From positions 1-64,000 of the forward strand of contig NZ_QOLA01000022.1 of NCBI RefSeq assembly GCF_003324565.1: a DNA stretch of 64,000 nucleotides, written 5' to 3'. The notes beneath the pieces are model-generated. The model ran no database searches. It was given only the letters and a program-made list of their open reading frames with translations, and was not told the origin of the DNA. A program made the translations under genes and the position numbers. Shown one piece after another: positions 42,815 to 52,554 of the stretch. This DNA is from Streptomyces sp. SDr-06. Lineage in GTDB: Bacteria > Actinomycetota > Actinomycetes > Streptomycetales > Streptomycetaceae. Numbering within the stretch: position 1 is the first letter of the stretch; every line of letters begins with the position of its first letter.

Positions 42815-44290
42815 GTGGGCGGCAGTGGGGCTAGCGGTACGAGCGCCGGCAAGCGCCCCAACGAGCAGCTGAGTTCGTGGTTTGTACGGAGCGGCTGGTC
42901 GAAGGGTGAGCTGGCGCGCCAGGTGAACCGGCGGGCGCGCCAGATGGGCGCGCACCACATCAGCACCGACACCTCCCGGGTGCGGCGCTGGCTCGACGGC
43001 GAGATGCCCCGCGAGCCCATTCCCCGGATCCTCTCGGAGCTGTTCTCCGAGCGGTTCGGCAGCGTCGTCGCCGTCGAGGACCTCGGGCTGCGCCAGGCCC
43101 ACCAGTCGCCATCGGTGTCCGGCGTCGACCTGCCCTGGGCCGGGCCCCAGACCGTGTCGCTGCTCAGCGAGTTCTCCCGCAGCGACCTCATGCTCGCCCG
43201 GCGCGGCTTCCTCGGCACCTCGCTGATGCTGGCCGCGGGGCCCTCCCTCATCGAGCCCATGCAGCGCTGGCTGGTGCCCTCGCTCTCGGGCGAGAGCGGT
43301 CCCCAGGAGACCGCGGCGACCGCCCGGCGCCCCTCCCGGCTGTCCCGGCCCGAGCTGGAGCTGCTCGAGTCCACCACCGCGATGTTCCGCCAGTGGGACG
43401 CCCAGTGCGGCGGCGGCCTGCGCCGCAAGGCCGTGGTCGGCCAGCTGCACGAGGTCACCGACCTCCTCCAGGAGCCGCAGCCCGTGGCCACCGCCAAACG
43501 CCTCTTCAGGTGCGCGGCCGAACTCGCTGAGCTGGCCGGCTGGATGAGCTACGACGTGGGCCTCCAGCCCACCGCCCAGAAGTACTTCGTGCTCGCCCTG
43601 CACGCCTCGAAGGAGGCGGGCGACAAGCCCCTCGGCTCGTACATCCTGTCCTCCATGAGCCGCCAGATGATCCACCTCGGCCGGCCCGACGACGCCCTGG
43701 AACTGATCCACCTCGCCCAGTACGGCAGCCGCGACTGCGCCACCGCCCGCACCCAGGCCATGCTGTATGCGATGGAGGCCCGCGCCTACGCCAACATGGG
43801 CCAGCCCAGCAAGACCAAGCGGGCCGTCCGCATGGCCGAGGAGACCTTCGGCGACGCCGGTCTCGACGGCGAGCCGGAGCCCGACTGGATCCGCTTCTTC
43901 TCCGAGGCGGAGCTCAACGGCGAGAACGCCCACTCCTACCGCGACCTCGCCTATGTGGCCGGCCGCAGCCCCACCTACGCCTCGCTCGCCGAGCCCGTCA
44001 TGGAGAAGGCCGTCGCCCTGTTCGGCAAGGACGAGGAGCACCAGCGCTCCTACGCCCTCAACCTGATCGGCATGGCCACCGTCCACCTGCTCAAGCGGGA
44101 GCCCGAGCAGTCGACCGTGCTGGCCGAGCAGGCCCTGCGGGTCGCCAAGCGGGTCCGCTCCGAGCGGGTCAACACCCGGCTGCGCAAGACCGTCGACACC
44201 GCCGCCCGCGACTTCTCGGACGTCGGCGAGGTGGTCCAGATGACGGACCTGCTCAGCAGGGAACTGCCCGAGACGGCCGAGGCCGTCTGA
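42815..44290 (+). CDS. nsdA: Negative regulator of development and antibiotic production, NsdA
   Basis: 491 residues. N-terminal region (SSWFVRSGWSKGELARQVNR, then TDTSRVRRWLDGEMP) resembles an XRE-like helix-turn-helix; a short hydrophobic patch (FLGTSLMLAAGPSLI) follows, and the C-terminal two thirds (about 190-480) is built of TPR-like helical repeats (AAELAELAGWMSYDVGLQPT, AMEARAYANMGQPSKTKRAV). In S. coelicolor disruption of nsdA raises actinorhodin and other antibiotics and advances sporulation. Identified by position between the Prim-Pol gene and amtB and by this domain layout. The GTG start has only a weak TTGGGGG ribosome site. Confidence 0.92.
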   Translation: MGGSGASGTSAGKRPNEQLSSWFVRSGWSKGELARQVNRRARQMGAHHISTDTSRVRRWLDGEMPREPIPRILSELFSERFGSVVAVEDLGLRQAHQSPSVSGVDLPWAGPQTVSLLSEFSRSDLMLARRGFLGTSLMLAAGPSLIEPMQRWLVPSLSGESGPQETAATARRPSRLSRPELELLESTTAMFRQWDAQCGGGLRRKAVVGQLHEVTDLLQEPQPVATAKRLFRCAAELAELAGWMSYDVGLQPTAQKYFVLALHASKEAGDKPLGSYILSSMSRQMIHLGRPDDALELIHLAQYGSRDCATARTQAMLYAMEARAYANMGQPSKTKRAVRMAEETFGDAGLDGEPEPDWIRFFSEAELNGENAHSYRDLAYVAGRSPTYASLAEPVMEKAVALFGKDEEHQRSYALNLIGMATVHLLKREPEQSTVLAEQALRVAKRVRSERVNTRLRKTVDTAARDFSDVGEVVQMTDLLSRELPETAEAV

Positions 44291-44495
44291 GGCACCGCCC
44301 CTTGCCCGCCCGGGCGACGGCATACAGGACTCCGGCCGCGACACCCACCCCGTTCAGCCCGACTCGGCCCCCCCACGCCAGGTCAAGCGGGTGGCGTCGC
44401 GGCCGGTCCGGCGTGCGTGGACGTACGCGGATGGTAGCCGCCGACCCCTCCTCCGATCCGTCAGTTCACTGGCGCGTAACACGCCCGCCCCCTTC

Positions 44496-44533
44496 GTCAC
44501 TGCGGCGAAACATCGAGCGGCATCGACGGAAAC
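44496..44533 (+). promoter_or_regulatory. GlnR box upstream of amtB
   Basis: GTCAC-N6-GAAAC-N6-CGGCA-N6-GAAAC, the exact spacing of the Streptomyces GlnR consensus (alternating GTNAC and GAAAC half-sites). Three of four half-sites are perfect. It ends 97 bases before amtB. TTCAC-N6-GTAAC at 44465-44480 may be a weaker second site. GlnR activates amtB-glnK-glnD under nitrogen limitation. Confidence 0.85.
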
Positions 44534-44630
44534 CGCGCTGGGACAACCTCATGGCGCATAACCGGCCTCCAGCCAGTTCCCGCCCGAGTAACGCCCCCGC
44601 ACGGGCCGTACCGACGACGAGGAGACGCCG

Positions 44631-45971
44631 ATGCCTCCAGGCATCACGCTCGCAGCTGACGCTCCGCAGCTGTCCAGCGCCAACACCGGATTCATGCTGA
44701 TCTGCTCAGCGCTGGTGATGATCATGACGCCCGGACTCGCCTTCTTCTACGGAGGCATGGTCCGCGTCAAGAGCACCCTGAACATGCTGATGATGAGCTT
44801 CATCAGCCTCGGCATCGTCACCATCCTGTGGGTGCTCTACGGGTTCAGCCTGGCCTTCGGTGAGAGCAACGGCTTCATCGGCTGGTCCAAGGACTACTTC
44901 GGGCTCAGCGGCATCGGCCTGGTCCAGCTCTGGCCCGGATACTCCATCCCGATCTATGTCTTCGCCGTCTTCCAGCTGATGTTCGCGGTCATCACGCCCG
45001 CGCTCATCAGCGGCGCCCTGGCCGACCGCGTCAAGTTCACCGCCTGGTCGCTGTTCACCGCCCTGTGGGTCACCGTCGTCTACTTCCCGGTCGCGCACTG
45101 GGTGTGGGCCTCGGACGGCTGGCTCTTCAAGAAGGGCGTCATCGACTTCGCCGGCGGCACGGCCGTGCACATCAACGCGGGCGCGGCCGCCCTCGGCGTC
45201 ATCCTGGTCATCGGCAAGCGCGTCGGCTTCAAAAAGGACCCGATGCGCCCGCACAGCCTGCCGCTCGTCATGCTCGGCGCGGGCCTGCTGTGGTTCGGCT
45301 GGTTCGGCTTCAACGCGGGCTCCTGGCTCGGCAACGACGACGGCGTGGGCGCCGTCATGTTCGTCAACACCCAGGTCGCCACGGCCGCGGCCATGCTCGC
45401 CTGGCTCCTCTACGAGAAGCTCCGCCACGGCTCCTTCACCACCCTGGGCGCCGCGTCCGGCGCGGTCGCGGGCCTCGTCGCCATCACCCCGTCCGGCGGC
45501 TGCGTCAGCCCGCTCGGCGCGATCGCGGTCGGCGCCATCGCGGGCGTCCTGTGCGCCATGGCCGTCGGCCTCAAGTACCGCTTCGGGTTCGACGACTCCC
45601 TCGACGTCGTCGGCGTCCACATGGTGGGCGGCATCACCGGCTCGCTGCTCGTCGGCCTCTTCGCCACCGGCGGCGTACAGTCCACCGCCAAGGGCCTCTT
45701 CTACGGAGGCGGCCTGGACCAGCTCGGCAAGCAGGCCATCGGTGTCGGCGCGGTCCTCGGCTACTCGCTGGTGGTCTCGGCGGTCCTCGCCCTCCTGCTC
45801 GACAAGACGATCGGCATGCGGGTCCCCGAGGACGACGAGATCTCCGGCATCGACCAGGTCGAGCACGCCGAGACGGCGTACGACTTCAGCGGCGCGGGCG
45901 GCGGCACCGCCTCCCGCACGAGCGTGCCGGTCCCGGCCGAGGCAGCAGCGAACAAGAAGGTGGACGCATGA
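44631..45971 (+). CDS. amtB: Ammonium transporter AmtB
   Basis: 446-residue Amt channel with about 11 membrane helices after an extracytoplasmic N terminus. Pore features: twin histidines in GTAVHINAGAAALG and VVGVHMVGGITGSL, the aromatic gate FFYGGMVRVKST, and the WFGWFGFNAGS segment. It imports ammonium when scarce. GAGGAGA lies 6 bases before the ATG. Its stop overlaps the glnK start, so the transporter and its PII regulator are coupled. Controlled by the GlnR box above. Confidence 0.97.
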   Translation: MPPGITLAADAPQLSSANTGFMLICSALVMIMTPGLAFFYGGMVRVKSTLNMLMMSFISLGIVTILWVLYGFSLAFGESNGFIGWSKDYFGLSGIGLVQLWPGYSIPIYVFAVFQLMFAVITPALISGALADRVKFTAWSLFTALWVTVVYFPVAHWVWASDGWLFKKGVIDFAGGTAVHINAGAAALGVILVIGKRVGFKKDPMRPHSLPLVMLGAGLLWFGWFGFNAGSWLGNDDGVGAVMFVNTQVATAAAMLAWLLYEKLRHGSFTTLGAASGAVAGLVAITPSGGCVSPLGAIAVGAIAGVLCAMAVGLKYRFGFDDSLDVVGVHMVGGITGSLLVGLFATGGVQSTAKGLFYGGGLDQLGKQAIGVGAVLGYSLVVSAVLALLLDKTIGMRVPEDDEISGIDQVEHAETAYDFSGAGGGTASRTSVPVPAEAAANKKVDA

Positions 45972-46306
45972 GGCTCATCACCGCGGTCGTCAAGCCGCAC
46001 CGGCTCGACGAGATCAAGCAGGCCCTCCAGGCCTTCGGCGTCCACGGGCTGACCGTCACCGAGGCCAGCGGATACGGCCGCCAGCGCGGCCACACCGAGG
46101 TCTACCGCGGCGCCGAGTACACCGTCGACCTCGTACCCAAGATCCGCATAGAGGTCCTGGTCGACGACGCCGACGCCGAGGAGCTCATCGAGGTCGTCGT
46201 CAAGGCGGCCCGCACCGGAAAGATCGGCGACGGCAAGGTGTGGAGCGTGCCGGTCGAGACCGCCGTCCGCGTCCGCACGGGCGAGCGCGGGCCCGACGCA
46301 CTGTAG
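45968..46306 (+). CDS. glnK: Nitrogen regulatory PII protein
   Basis: 112 residues: MRLITAVVKPHRLDEIKQAL start, T-loop GHTEVYRGAEYTVDLVPK with Tyr51, and the B-loop KIGDGKVWSV. In Streptomyces Tyr51 is adenylylated rather than uridylylated. It binds AmtB to close it when nitrogen is sufficient. ATGA overlap with amtB and 21 bases before glnD. Confidence 0.97.
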   Translation: MRLITAVVKPHRLDEIKQALQAFGVHGLTVTEASGYGRQRGHTEVYRGAEYTVDLVPKIRIEVLVDDADAEELIEVVVKAARTGKIGDGKVWSVPVETAVRVRTGERGPDAL

Positions 46307-46327
46307 ACACGGCCAAGGAGCTGCTGG

Positions 46328-48793
46328 GTGACGAGCGTTGAAGTGAGTTACGGGTCCAACGACGGCGACTCGGAGCCCGGCGGCTACGCGGCGGCCCGGC
46401 TGCGCCTTCTCACCGAGAAGGGGCAGGGCGGGCCGCCGCGCCGTGCGGCCCTGTCCGACCTGACCGACCACTGGCTGGCCGCGCTGTTCACCGCGGCCGG
46501 CCAGGAGGCCGGGGTGAGCGGCGCGTCCCTGGTCGCGGTCGGCGGCTACGGGCGCGGCGAACTCTCCCCGCGCAGCGACCTGGACCTGCTGCTCCTGCAC
46601 GACGGACGGGCCGACGCGGGGGCGCTGGCCCTGCTCGCCGACCGGATCTGGTACCCGGTGTGGGACCTCGGCCTCGCCCTGGACCACTCCGTGCGCACCC
46701 CGGCCCAGGCCCGCAGGACCGCGGGCGAGGACCTCAAGGTGCAGCTCGGCCTCCTGGACGCCCGCCACGTCGCGGGCGACCTCTCCCTGACCTCCGAGCT
46801 GCGCACCGCGGTGCTCGCCGACTGGCGCAACACCGCCCCTGGGCGGCTGCCCGAACTCGGCGAGCTGTGCCGCGAACGGGCCCAGCGCCAGGGCGAGTTG
46901 CAGTACCTGCTCGAAGGCGACCTCAAGGAGGCCCGGGGCGGCCTGCGGGACGCGACCGCCCTGCGCGCGGTCGCCGCGTCCTGGCTCGCCGACGCCCCCC
47001 GCGAGGGCCTCGCCGAGGCCCGGCGCCGCCTCCTGGACGTACGCGACGCGCTCCACCTGTGCACCGGGCGCGCCACCGACCGCCTCGCGCTCCAGGAACA
47101 GGACGCCGTCGCGGCCGAACTGGGGCTCCTGGACGCCGATGTGATGTTGCGTCAGGTCTCGGAGGCGGCCCGCGTCATCTCCTACGCGGGCGACGTCACC
47201 TGGCGCGAGGTCGGCCGGGTGCTGCGGGCCCGCTCCGCCCGCCCCCGGCTGAGCCGCCTCTTCGGCGGCCGCACCGGCGCGCCCGAGCGGACCCCGCTCG
47301 CCGAGGGCGTCGTCGAACAGGACGGCGAGGTGGTGCTCGCACTGACCGCCCGCCCCGAGAAGGACCCCGTGCTGCCGCTGCGCGCCGCCGCCGCGGCCGC
47401 CCAGTCGGGCCTGCCCATCTCCCTGCACGCCGTACGCCGCCTCGCGGCCGTCGCCCGGCCGCTGCCCACGCCCTGGCCGGCCGAGGCCCGCGAGCAGCTC
47501 GTCACGCTGCTCGGCGCGGGGGAGTCCACCGTCCCCGTCTGGGAGGCCCTCGAAGCGGAGGGCCTCATCACCCGGCTGCTGCCCGACTGGGAGCGGGTGC
47601 GCTGCCGGCCGCAGCGCAACGCCGTGCACACCTGGACCGTGGACCGCCATCTCGTGGAGACCGCCGTCCGCGCCGCGCACCTGACCCGCCGGGTGCACCG
47701 CCCCGACCTGCTCCTGGTCGCCGCCCTCCTGCACGACATCGGCAAGGGCTGGCCCGGCGACCACTCGGTGGCAGGCGAGACCATCGCCCGCGACGTCGCC
47801 GCGCGGATCGGCTTCGACGCCGCCGACGTGGCCGTGATCGCCACCCTCGTACGCCATCACCTGCTGCTCATCGAGACCGCGACCCGGCGTGACCTCGACG
47901 ACCCGGTGACCGTCCGCGCGGTCGCCGAGGCGGTCGGCTCGACGGGCACCCTGGAGCTGCTGCACGCCCTCACCGAGGCCGACGCGCTGGCCACCGGGCC
48001 CGCCGCCTGGTCCTCCTGGCGCGGCTCGCTCGTGGCGGACCTGGTCGGCCGGGCCTCGGCGGTCCTCGCCGGACAGCCCGTCGACCCCGAGCCCGCTGCG
48101 ATCACCGCCGAACAGGAACGCCTCGCCGTGGAGGCCCACCGCACCGGCGGGCCCGTCCTCGCCCTGCGCACCCGGGCCGAGGGTGCCGAGGTGGCCGCGG
48201 AGCAGGAACCCCTCGGGGTGGAGCTGCTCGTCGCCGTCCCGGACCAGCCGGGCGTCCTCCCGGTGACGGCCGGGGTCCTCGCCCTGCACCGCCTCACCGT
48301 GCGCGCCGCCGAGCTGCGCGCGGTCGAACTGCCCGAACCGGTCGGCGGCTCGGTGCTCCTGCTGGACTGGCGGGTGGCCGCGGAGTACGGCTCGCTGCCG
48401 CAGGCGGCCCGGCTGCGGGCCGACCTGGCGCGGGCGCTCGAAGGGTCCCTCGACATCGAGGGCCGCCTCGCCGAGCGCGAGGCGGCCTACCCGCGCCGCC
48501 GCGGCGTCCCGGCGCCCCCGCCCCGCGTGACGGTGGCCCCCTCCGCCTCCCGGCACGCCACCGTCATCGAGGTGCGCACCCAGGACGCCCCCGGCCTCCT
48601 GCACCGCATCGGCCACGCGCTGGAGGGGGCGAAGGTACGGGTGCGGTCCGCACACGTGTCGACACTGGGGTCGAACGCCGTGGACGCCTTCTATGTGACG
48701 GACGCGAAGGGAGCGACGCTGACACCGGGCGAGGCGGCGGGGGTGGCCCAGAGACTTCAGGCGCTCCTCGCGGCCGCACCCGGAGCCGAGTAG
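46328..48793 (+). CDS. glnD: PII nucleotidyltransferase / removing enzyme GlnD
   Basis: 821 residues. Nucleotidyltransferase motif VGGYGRGELSPRSDLDLLLL at about 72-92, a GlnD-type helical domain, an HD domain (LLHDIGKGWPGDHSVAG near 470) that removes the modification, and two ACT domains at about 630-700 and 745-815 for glutamine sensing. In actinobacteria it adenylylates PII. GGAG lies 8 bases before the GTG start. Last gene of the amtB operon. Confidence 0.95.
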   Translation: MTSVEVSYGSNDGDSEPGGYAAARLRLLTEKGQGGPPRRAALSDLTDHWLAALFTAAGQEAGVSGASLVAVGGYGRGELSPRSDLDLLLLHDGRADAGALALLADRIWYPVWDLGLALDHSVRTPAQARRTAGEDLKVQLGLLDARHVAGDLSLTSELRTAVLADWRNTAPGRLPELGELCRERAQRQGELQYLLEGDLKEARGGLRDATALRAVAASWLADAPREGLAEARRRLLDVRDALHLCTGRATDRLALQEQDAVAAELGLLDADVMLRQVSEAARVISYAGDVTWREVGRVLRARSARPRLSRLFGGRTGAPERTPLAEGVVEQDGEVVLALTARPEKDPVLPLRAAAAAAQSGLPISLHAVRRLAAVARPLPTPWPAEAREQLVTLLGAGESTVPVWEALEAEGLITRLLPDWERVRCRPQRNAVHTWTVDRHLVETAVRAAHLTRRVHRPDLLLVAALLHDIGKGWPGDHSVAGETIARDVAARIGFDAADVAVIATLVRHHLLLIETATRRDLDDPVTVRAVAEAVGSTGTLELLHALTEADALATGPAAWSSWRGSLVADLVGRASAVLAGQPVDPEPAAITAEQERLAVEAHRTGGPVLALRTRAEGAEVAAEQEPLGVELLVAVPDQPGVLPVTAGVLALHRLTVRAAELRAVELPEPVGGSVLLLDWRVAAEYGSLPQAARLRADLARALEGSLDIEGRLAEREAAYPRRRGVPAPPPRVTVAPSASRHATVIEVRTQDAPGLLHRIGHALEGAKVRVRSAHVSTLGSNAVDAFYVTDAKGATLTPGEAAGVAQRLQALLAAAPGAE

Positions 48794-48894
48794 CGGAGCG
48801 GCCCGCCACAGGCACCCCCGCGCACCTCCGCCGCCCGGGATACCCTGGGGGACGTTCACCCGCCCGCCCCACGAGCCGAGGACCCGCGACCACC

Positions 48895-50436
48895 GTGTTC
48901 GATACCCTTTCCGACCGCCTGAGTGCGACGTTCAAGAACCTCCGGGGCAAAGGACGCTTGAGCGAGGCGGACATCGACGCCACGGCGCGCGAGATCCGCA
49001 TCGCGCTCCTGGAAGCCGACGTCGCGCTTCCCGTAGTCCGCGCCTTCATCAAGCAGGTCAAGGAGCGCGCGTCCGGCATCGAGGTCTCCCAGGCCCTCAA
49101 CCCGGCCCAGCAGGTCATCAAGATCGTCAACGAGGAGCTCATCGGCATCCTCGGCGGCGAGACCCGGCGCCTGCGGTTCGCCAAGACCGCGCCCACCGTG
49201 ATCATGCTCGCGGGCCTCCAGGGTGCCGGTAAGACCACCCTCGCCGGAAAGCTCGGCAAGTGGCTCAAGGGCCAGGGCCACTCCCCGCTCCTGGTGGCCT
49301 GTGACCTCCAGCGCCCCAACGCCGTCAACCAGCTGAGCGTCGTCGCCGAGCGCGCGGGCGTCGCGGTCTACGCGCCGGAGCCGGGCAACGGCGTCGGCGA
49401 CCCGGTCAAGGTGGCGCAGGACTCCATCGAGTTCGCCCGGTCCAAGCAGTACGACGTGGTCGTGGTCGACACCGCCGGCCGCCTCGGCATCGACCAGGAG
49501 CTGATGCAGCAGGCCGCGGACATCCGCGACGCCGTCAGCCCCGACGAGGTCCTCTTCGTCGTCGACGCGATGATCGGTCAGGACGCGGTGAACACCGCCG
49601 AGGCCTTCCGCGACGGCGTCGGCTTCGACGGCGTGGTGCTCTCCAAGCTCGACGGCGACGCCCGCGGCGGCGCGGCGCTCTCGATCGCCCACGTCACCGG
49701 CAAGCAGATCATGTTCGCCTCCAACGGCGAGAAGCTGGAGGACTTCGACGCCTTCCACCCGGACCGGATGGCGTCCCGCATCCTCGACATGGGTGACCTG
49801 CTCACCCTGATCGAGCAGGCGGAGAAGACGTTCAGCCAGGCCGAGGCCGAGAAGATGGCCTCCAAGCTGGCGTCCAGCAAGGGCAAGGACTTCACGCTCG
49901 ACGACTTCCTGGCCCAGATGGAGCAGGTCCGCAAGATGGGCTCCATCTCCAAGCTGCTCGGCATGCTGCCCGGCATGGGGCAGATCAAGGACCAGATCAA
50001 CAACATCGACGAGCGGGACGTGGACCGCACCGCGGCCATCATCAAGTCGATGACCCCGGGTGAGCGCCACGACCCGACCATCATCAACGGCTCGCGCCGC
50101 GCCCGTATCGCCAAGGGTTCCGGCGTAGAGGTCAGCGCGGTGAAGAACCTGGTCGAGCGGTTCTTCGACGCCCGCAAGATGATGTCCCGGATGGCCCAGG
50201 GCGGCGGCATGCCGGGGATGCCCGGGATGCCGGGCATGGGCGGCGGCCCCGGCCGGCAGAAGAAGCAGATCAAGCAGGCCAAGGGCAAGCGCAAGAGCGG
50301 CAACCCCATGAAGCGCAAGGCCGAGGAGGCCGCGGCCGCCGAGCGCAAGGCGCAGGGCGGCGCGCTCGGGCTCCCGTCCGCCGAGGAGCAGAAGAACTTC
50401 GAGCTGCCCGACGAGTTCAAGAAGTTCATGGGCTGA
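48895..50436 (+). CDS. ffh: Signal recognition particle protein Ffh
   Basis: 513 residues. N domain, G domain with GLQGAGKTTLAGKLG (about 107), DTAGRLGID and SKLDGDARGG, then the methionine-rich M domain (from about 330; DFLAQMEQVRKMGSISKLLG) that binds 4.5S RNA and signal peptides. The C terminus is extended with MPGMPGMPGM repeats and a Lys-rich stretch, usual in streptomycetes. GTG start. Confidence 0.97.
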   Translation: MFDTLSDRLSATFKNLRGKGRLSEADIDATAREIRIALLEADVALPVVRAFIKQVKERASGIEVSQALNPAQQVIKIVNEELIGILGGETRRLRFAKTAPTVIMLAGLQGAGKTTLAGKLGKWLKGQGHSPLLVACDLQRPNAVNQLSVVAERAGVAVYAPEPGNGVGDPVKVAQDSIEFARSKQYDVVVVDTAGRLGIDQELMQQAADIRDAVSPDEVLFVVDAMIGQDAVNTAEAFRDGVGFDGVVLSKLDGDARGGAALSIAHVTGKQIMFASNGEKLEDFDAFHPDRMASRILDMGDLLTLIEQAEKTFSQAEAEKMASKLASSKGKDFTLDDFLAQMEQVRKMGSISKLLGMLPGMGQIKDQINNIDERDVDRTAAIIKSMTPGERHDPTIINGSRRARIAKGSGVEVSAVKNLVERFFDARKMMSRMAQGGGMPGMPGMPGMGGGPGRQKKQIKQAKGKRKSGNPMKRKAEEAAAAERKAQGGALGLPSAEEQKNFELPDEFKKFMG

Positions 50437-50456
50437 CCGCTCGCGGTCCTGTGCGT

Positions 50457-50489
50457 GGGGCGCCCTCCGGCCGGTCCGGGGGGCGCCCC
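50457..50489 (+). terminator. Terminator after ffh
   Basis: GGGGCGCCC (50457-50465) pairs with GGGCGCCCC (50481-50489), with TCCGG/CCGG pairing inside the loop, 21 bases after the stop. Confidence 0.75.
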
Positions 50490-50579
50490 TTCGCGTGCGG
50501 GCGACCCGTCGGACCCGCCCGGAATGCCTTCTCTATACGGGTCTCCAATAATGGCGCGTACCGGCCCTGAGGAGAGCAC

Positions 50580-52511
50580 GTGCCCACATCCGTACCCCCG
50601 CGCGACCGCCCCGACCAGCCGTGGCGCTCGGAAGGGGCGCCCCCGCCGCCCGCGCCGAAGAGGAAGATGCCCGGCGGCTGGGGCCGGCTGATCCTCACCG
50701 CGCTGATCGTCTACCTGATCACCAACCTGATCCTGTCGTTCTTCAACGAGGGCGACGAGCCGACCGTCTCGTACACCGAGTTCAGCAAGCAGGTCGCGGC
50801 CGGCAACGTCTCGAAGATCTACGCCAAGGGCGACGCCATCCAGGGCCAGCTCAAGAACAAGGCGCCCGTCCCCTCCGGCGAGGGCAGCGGTGACTACACG
50901 AAGTTCACCACCCAGCGGCCGACCTTCGCCGACGACAACCTGTGGAGCCAGCTCACCAAGCAGGGCGTCACCGTCACCGCCGAGCCGGTCGTCGAGCACC
51001 GCAGCTTCCTCTCCAACCTGCTGATCTCGCTCGCCCCGATGCTGCTGCTCGTTGTCCTGTGGCTGTTCATCGCCCGCCGCATGAGTGCGGGCATGGGCGG
51101 CGGCGCCGGCGGCATGCTCGGCCGCAAGACGCCGCCCAAACCGGTCGAGATGGCCGACGGCAAACGCACCACCTTCGAGGACGTGGCGGGCATCGACGAG
51201 GTCGAGGGCGAGCTCAACGACGTCGTCGACTTCCTCAAGAACCCCGGCGCCTACCACCGGATGGGCGCGCGGATGCCCGGCGGCGTGCTGCTCGCGGGCC
51301 CGCCCGGCACCGGCAAGACGCTGCTCGCCCGGGCGGTCGCGGGCGAGGCCGGGGTGCCCTTCTTCTCCGCCTCCGCCTCCGAGTTCATCGAGATGATCGT
51401 GGGCGTCGGCGCCTCACGCGTACGCGAACTCTTCGCCGAGGCCCGCAAGGTGGCCCCCGCGATCGTCTTCATCGACGAGATCGACACCATCGGCCGGGCC
51501 CGCGGCGGCGGCTCCGGCATGGGCGGCCACGACGAACGCGAACAGACCCTGAACCAGATCCTCACCGAGATGGACGGCTTCTCCGGCTCCGAGGGCGTCA
51601 TCGTGCTCGCCGCCACCAACCGGGCCGACGTCCTGGACCCGGCCCTCACCCGGCCCGGCCGCTTCGACCGCATCGTCCACGTCAGCCCGCCCGACCGGGG
51701 CGGCCGCGAGGCCATCCTGAAGATCCACACCCGTGAGATCCCGATGGCGCAGGACGTCGACCTGGAGCAGGTCGCCCGCACCACGCCCGGCATGACCGGA
51801 GCCGACCTCGCCAACCTCGCCAACGAGGCCGCCCTGCTCGCCGTCAAGCGTCAGCAGCGCGAGGTCACCCAGTCCGACCTCTCCGACGCTCTCGAAAAGG
51901 TCCAACTCGGCGCCGAGCGGCCCCTGGTGATGCCGTACGAGGAGCGCCGCCGCACCGCCTACCACGAGAGCGGGCACGCCCTGCTCGGCATGCTCCAGCC
52001 CGGCGCCGACCCGGTCCGCAAGGTCACCATCGTGCCCCGGGGCCGGGCCCTCGGCGTCACCCTGTCCACCCCCGACGCCGACAAGTACGCCTACACCGAG
52101 GAGTACCTGCGCGGCCGGATCATCGGCGCGCTCGGCGGCATGGCGGCCGAGCAGCTCGTCTTCGACGTGATCACCACCGGCGCCGAGAACGACCTGGAAC
52201 AGGTCACCAGCATCGTGCGCGGCATGGTCGGCCGCTGGGGCATGAGCGAGAAGATCGGCCCGCTGTCCGCGCTGCCCGGCGACGCCCAGCAGGCCTACGG
52301 GCTCTCGGCCGCGCCCGGCACCCTGGACGCCATCGCCGTCGAGATGCGCCGCATCGTCGACGAGTGCTACGACCGGGCCCGCCTGCTGCTGAGCGAGAAC
52401 CGCGACAAGCTGGACGCGCTCGCTAAGGCGCTGCTGGCCAACGAGACCCTGGAGGAGGAGGCGGCCTACCGCGCGGCCGGGATTCCCCGCCTGTCCAAGG
52501 CGGGGAGCTAG
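50580..52511 (+). CDS. ftsH: ATP-dependent membrane zinc protease FtsH-like
   Basis: 643 residues. Two membrane helices (about 34-54 and 151-170) flank an extracytoplasmic domain. AAA domain: Walker A GPPGTGKT (about 241), IVFIDEIDTIGRARG, second region of homology ATNRADVLDPALTRPGRFDR. The zinc protease motif is HESGH (about 462). It degrades membrane and regulatory proteins. Streptomyces have two FtsH genes; this is the one beside ffh. GTG start with GGAGAG 5 bases upstream. Confidence 0.95.
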   Translation: MPTSVPPRDRPDQPWRSEGAPPPPAPKRKMPGGWGRLILTALIVYLITNLILSFFNEGDEPTVSYTEFSKQVAAGNVSKIYAKGDAIQGQLKNKAPVPSGEGSGDYTKFTTQRPTFADDNLWSQLTKQGVTVTAEPVVEHRSFLSNLLISLAPMLLLVVLWLFIARRMSAGMGGGAGGMLGRKTPPKPVEMADGKRTTFEDVAGIDEVEGELNDVVDFLKNPGAYHRMGARMPGGVLLAGPPGTGKTLLARAVAGEAGVPFFSASASEFIEMIVGVGASRVRELFAEARKVAPAIVFIDEIDTIGRARGGGSGMGGHDEREQTLNQILTEMDGFSGSEGVIVLAATNRADVLDPALTRPGRFDRIVHVSPPDRGGREAILKIHTREIPMAQDVDLEQVARTTPGMTGADLANLANEAALLAVKRQQREVTQSDLSDALEKVQLGAERPLVMPYEERRRTAYHESGHALLGMLQPGADPVRKVTIVPRGRALGVTLSTPDADKYAYTEEYLRGRIIGALGGMAAEQLVFDVITTGAENDLEQVTSIVRGMVGRWGMSEKIGPLSALPGDAQQAYGLSAAPGTLDAIAVEMRRIVDECYDRARLLLSENRDKLDALAKALLANETLEEEAAYRAAGIPRLSKAGS

Positions 52512-52554
52512 TGGCCCGCCCCAACTGGCCTGCGGACCAAGGGGGTTGTGACCG

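Noticed and set aside
45761..48859. Minus-strand frame of about 1000 codons opposite glnK-glnD
   Set aside because: Same cause; the plus strand carries glnD with its four domains.
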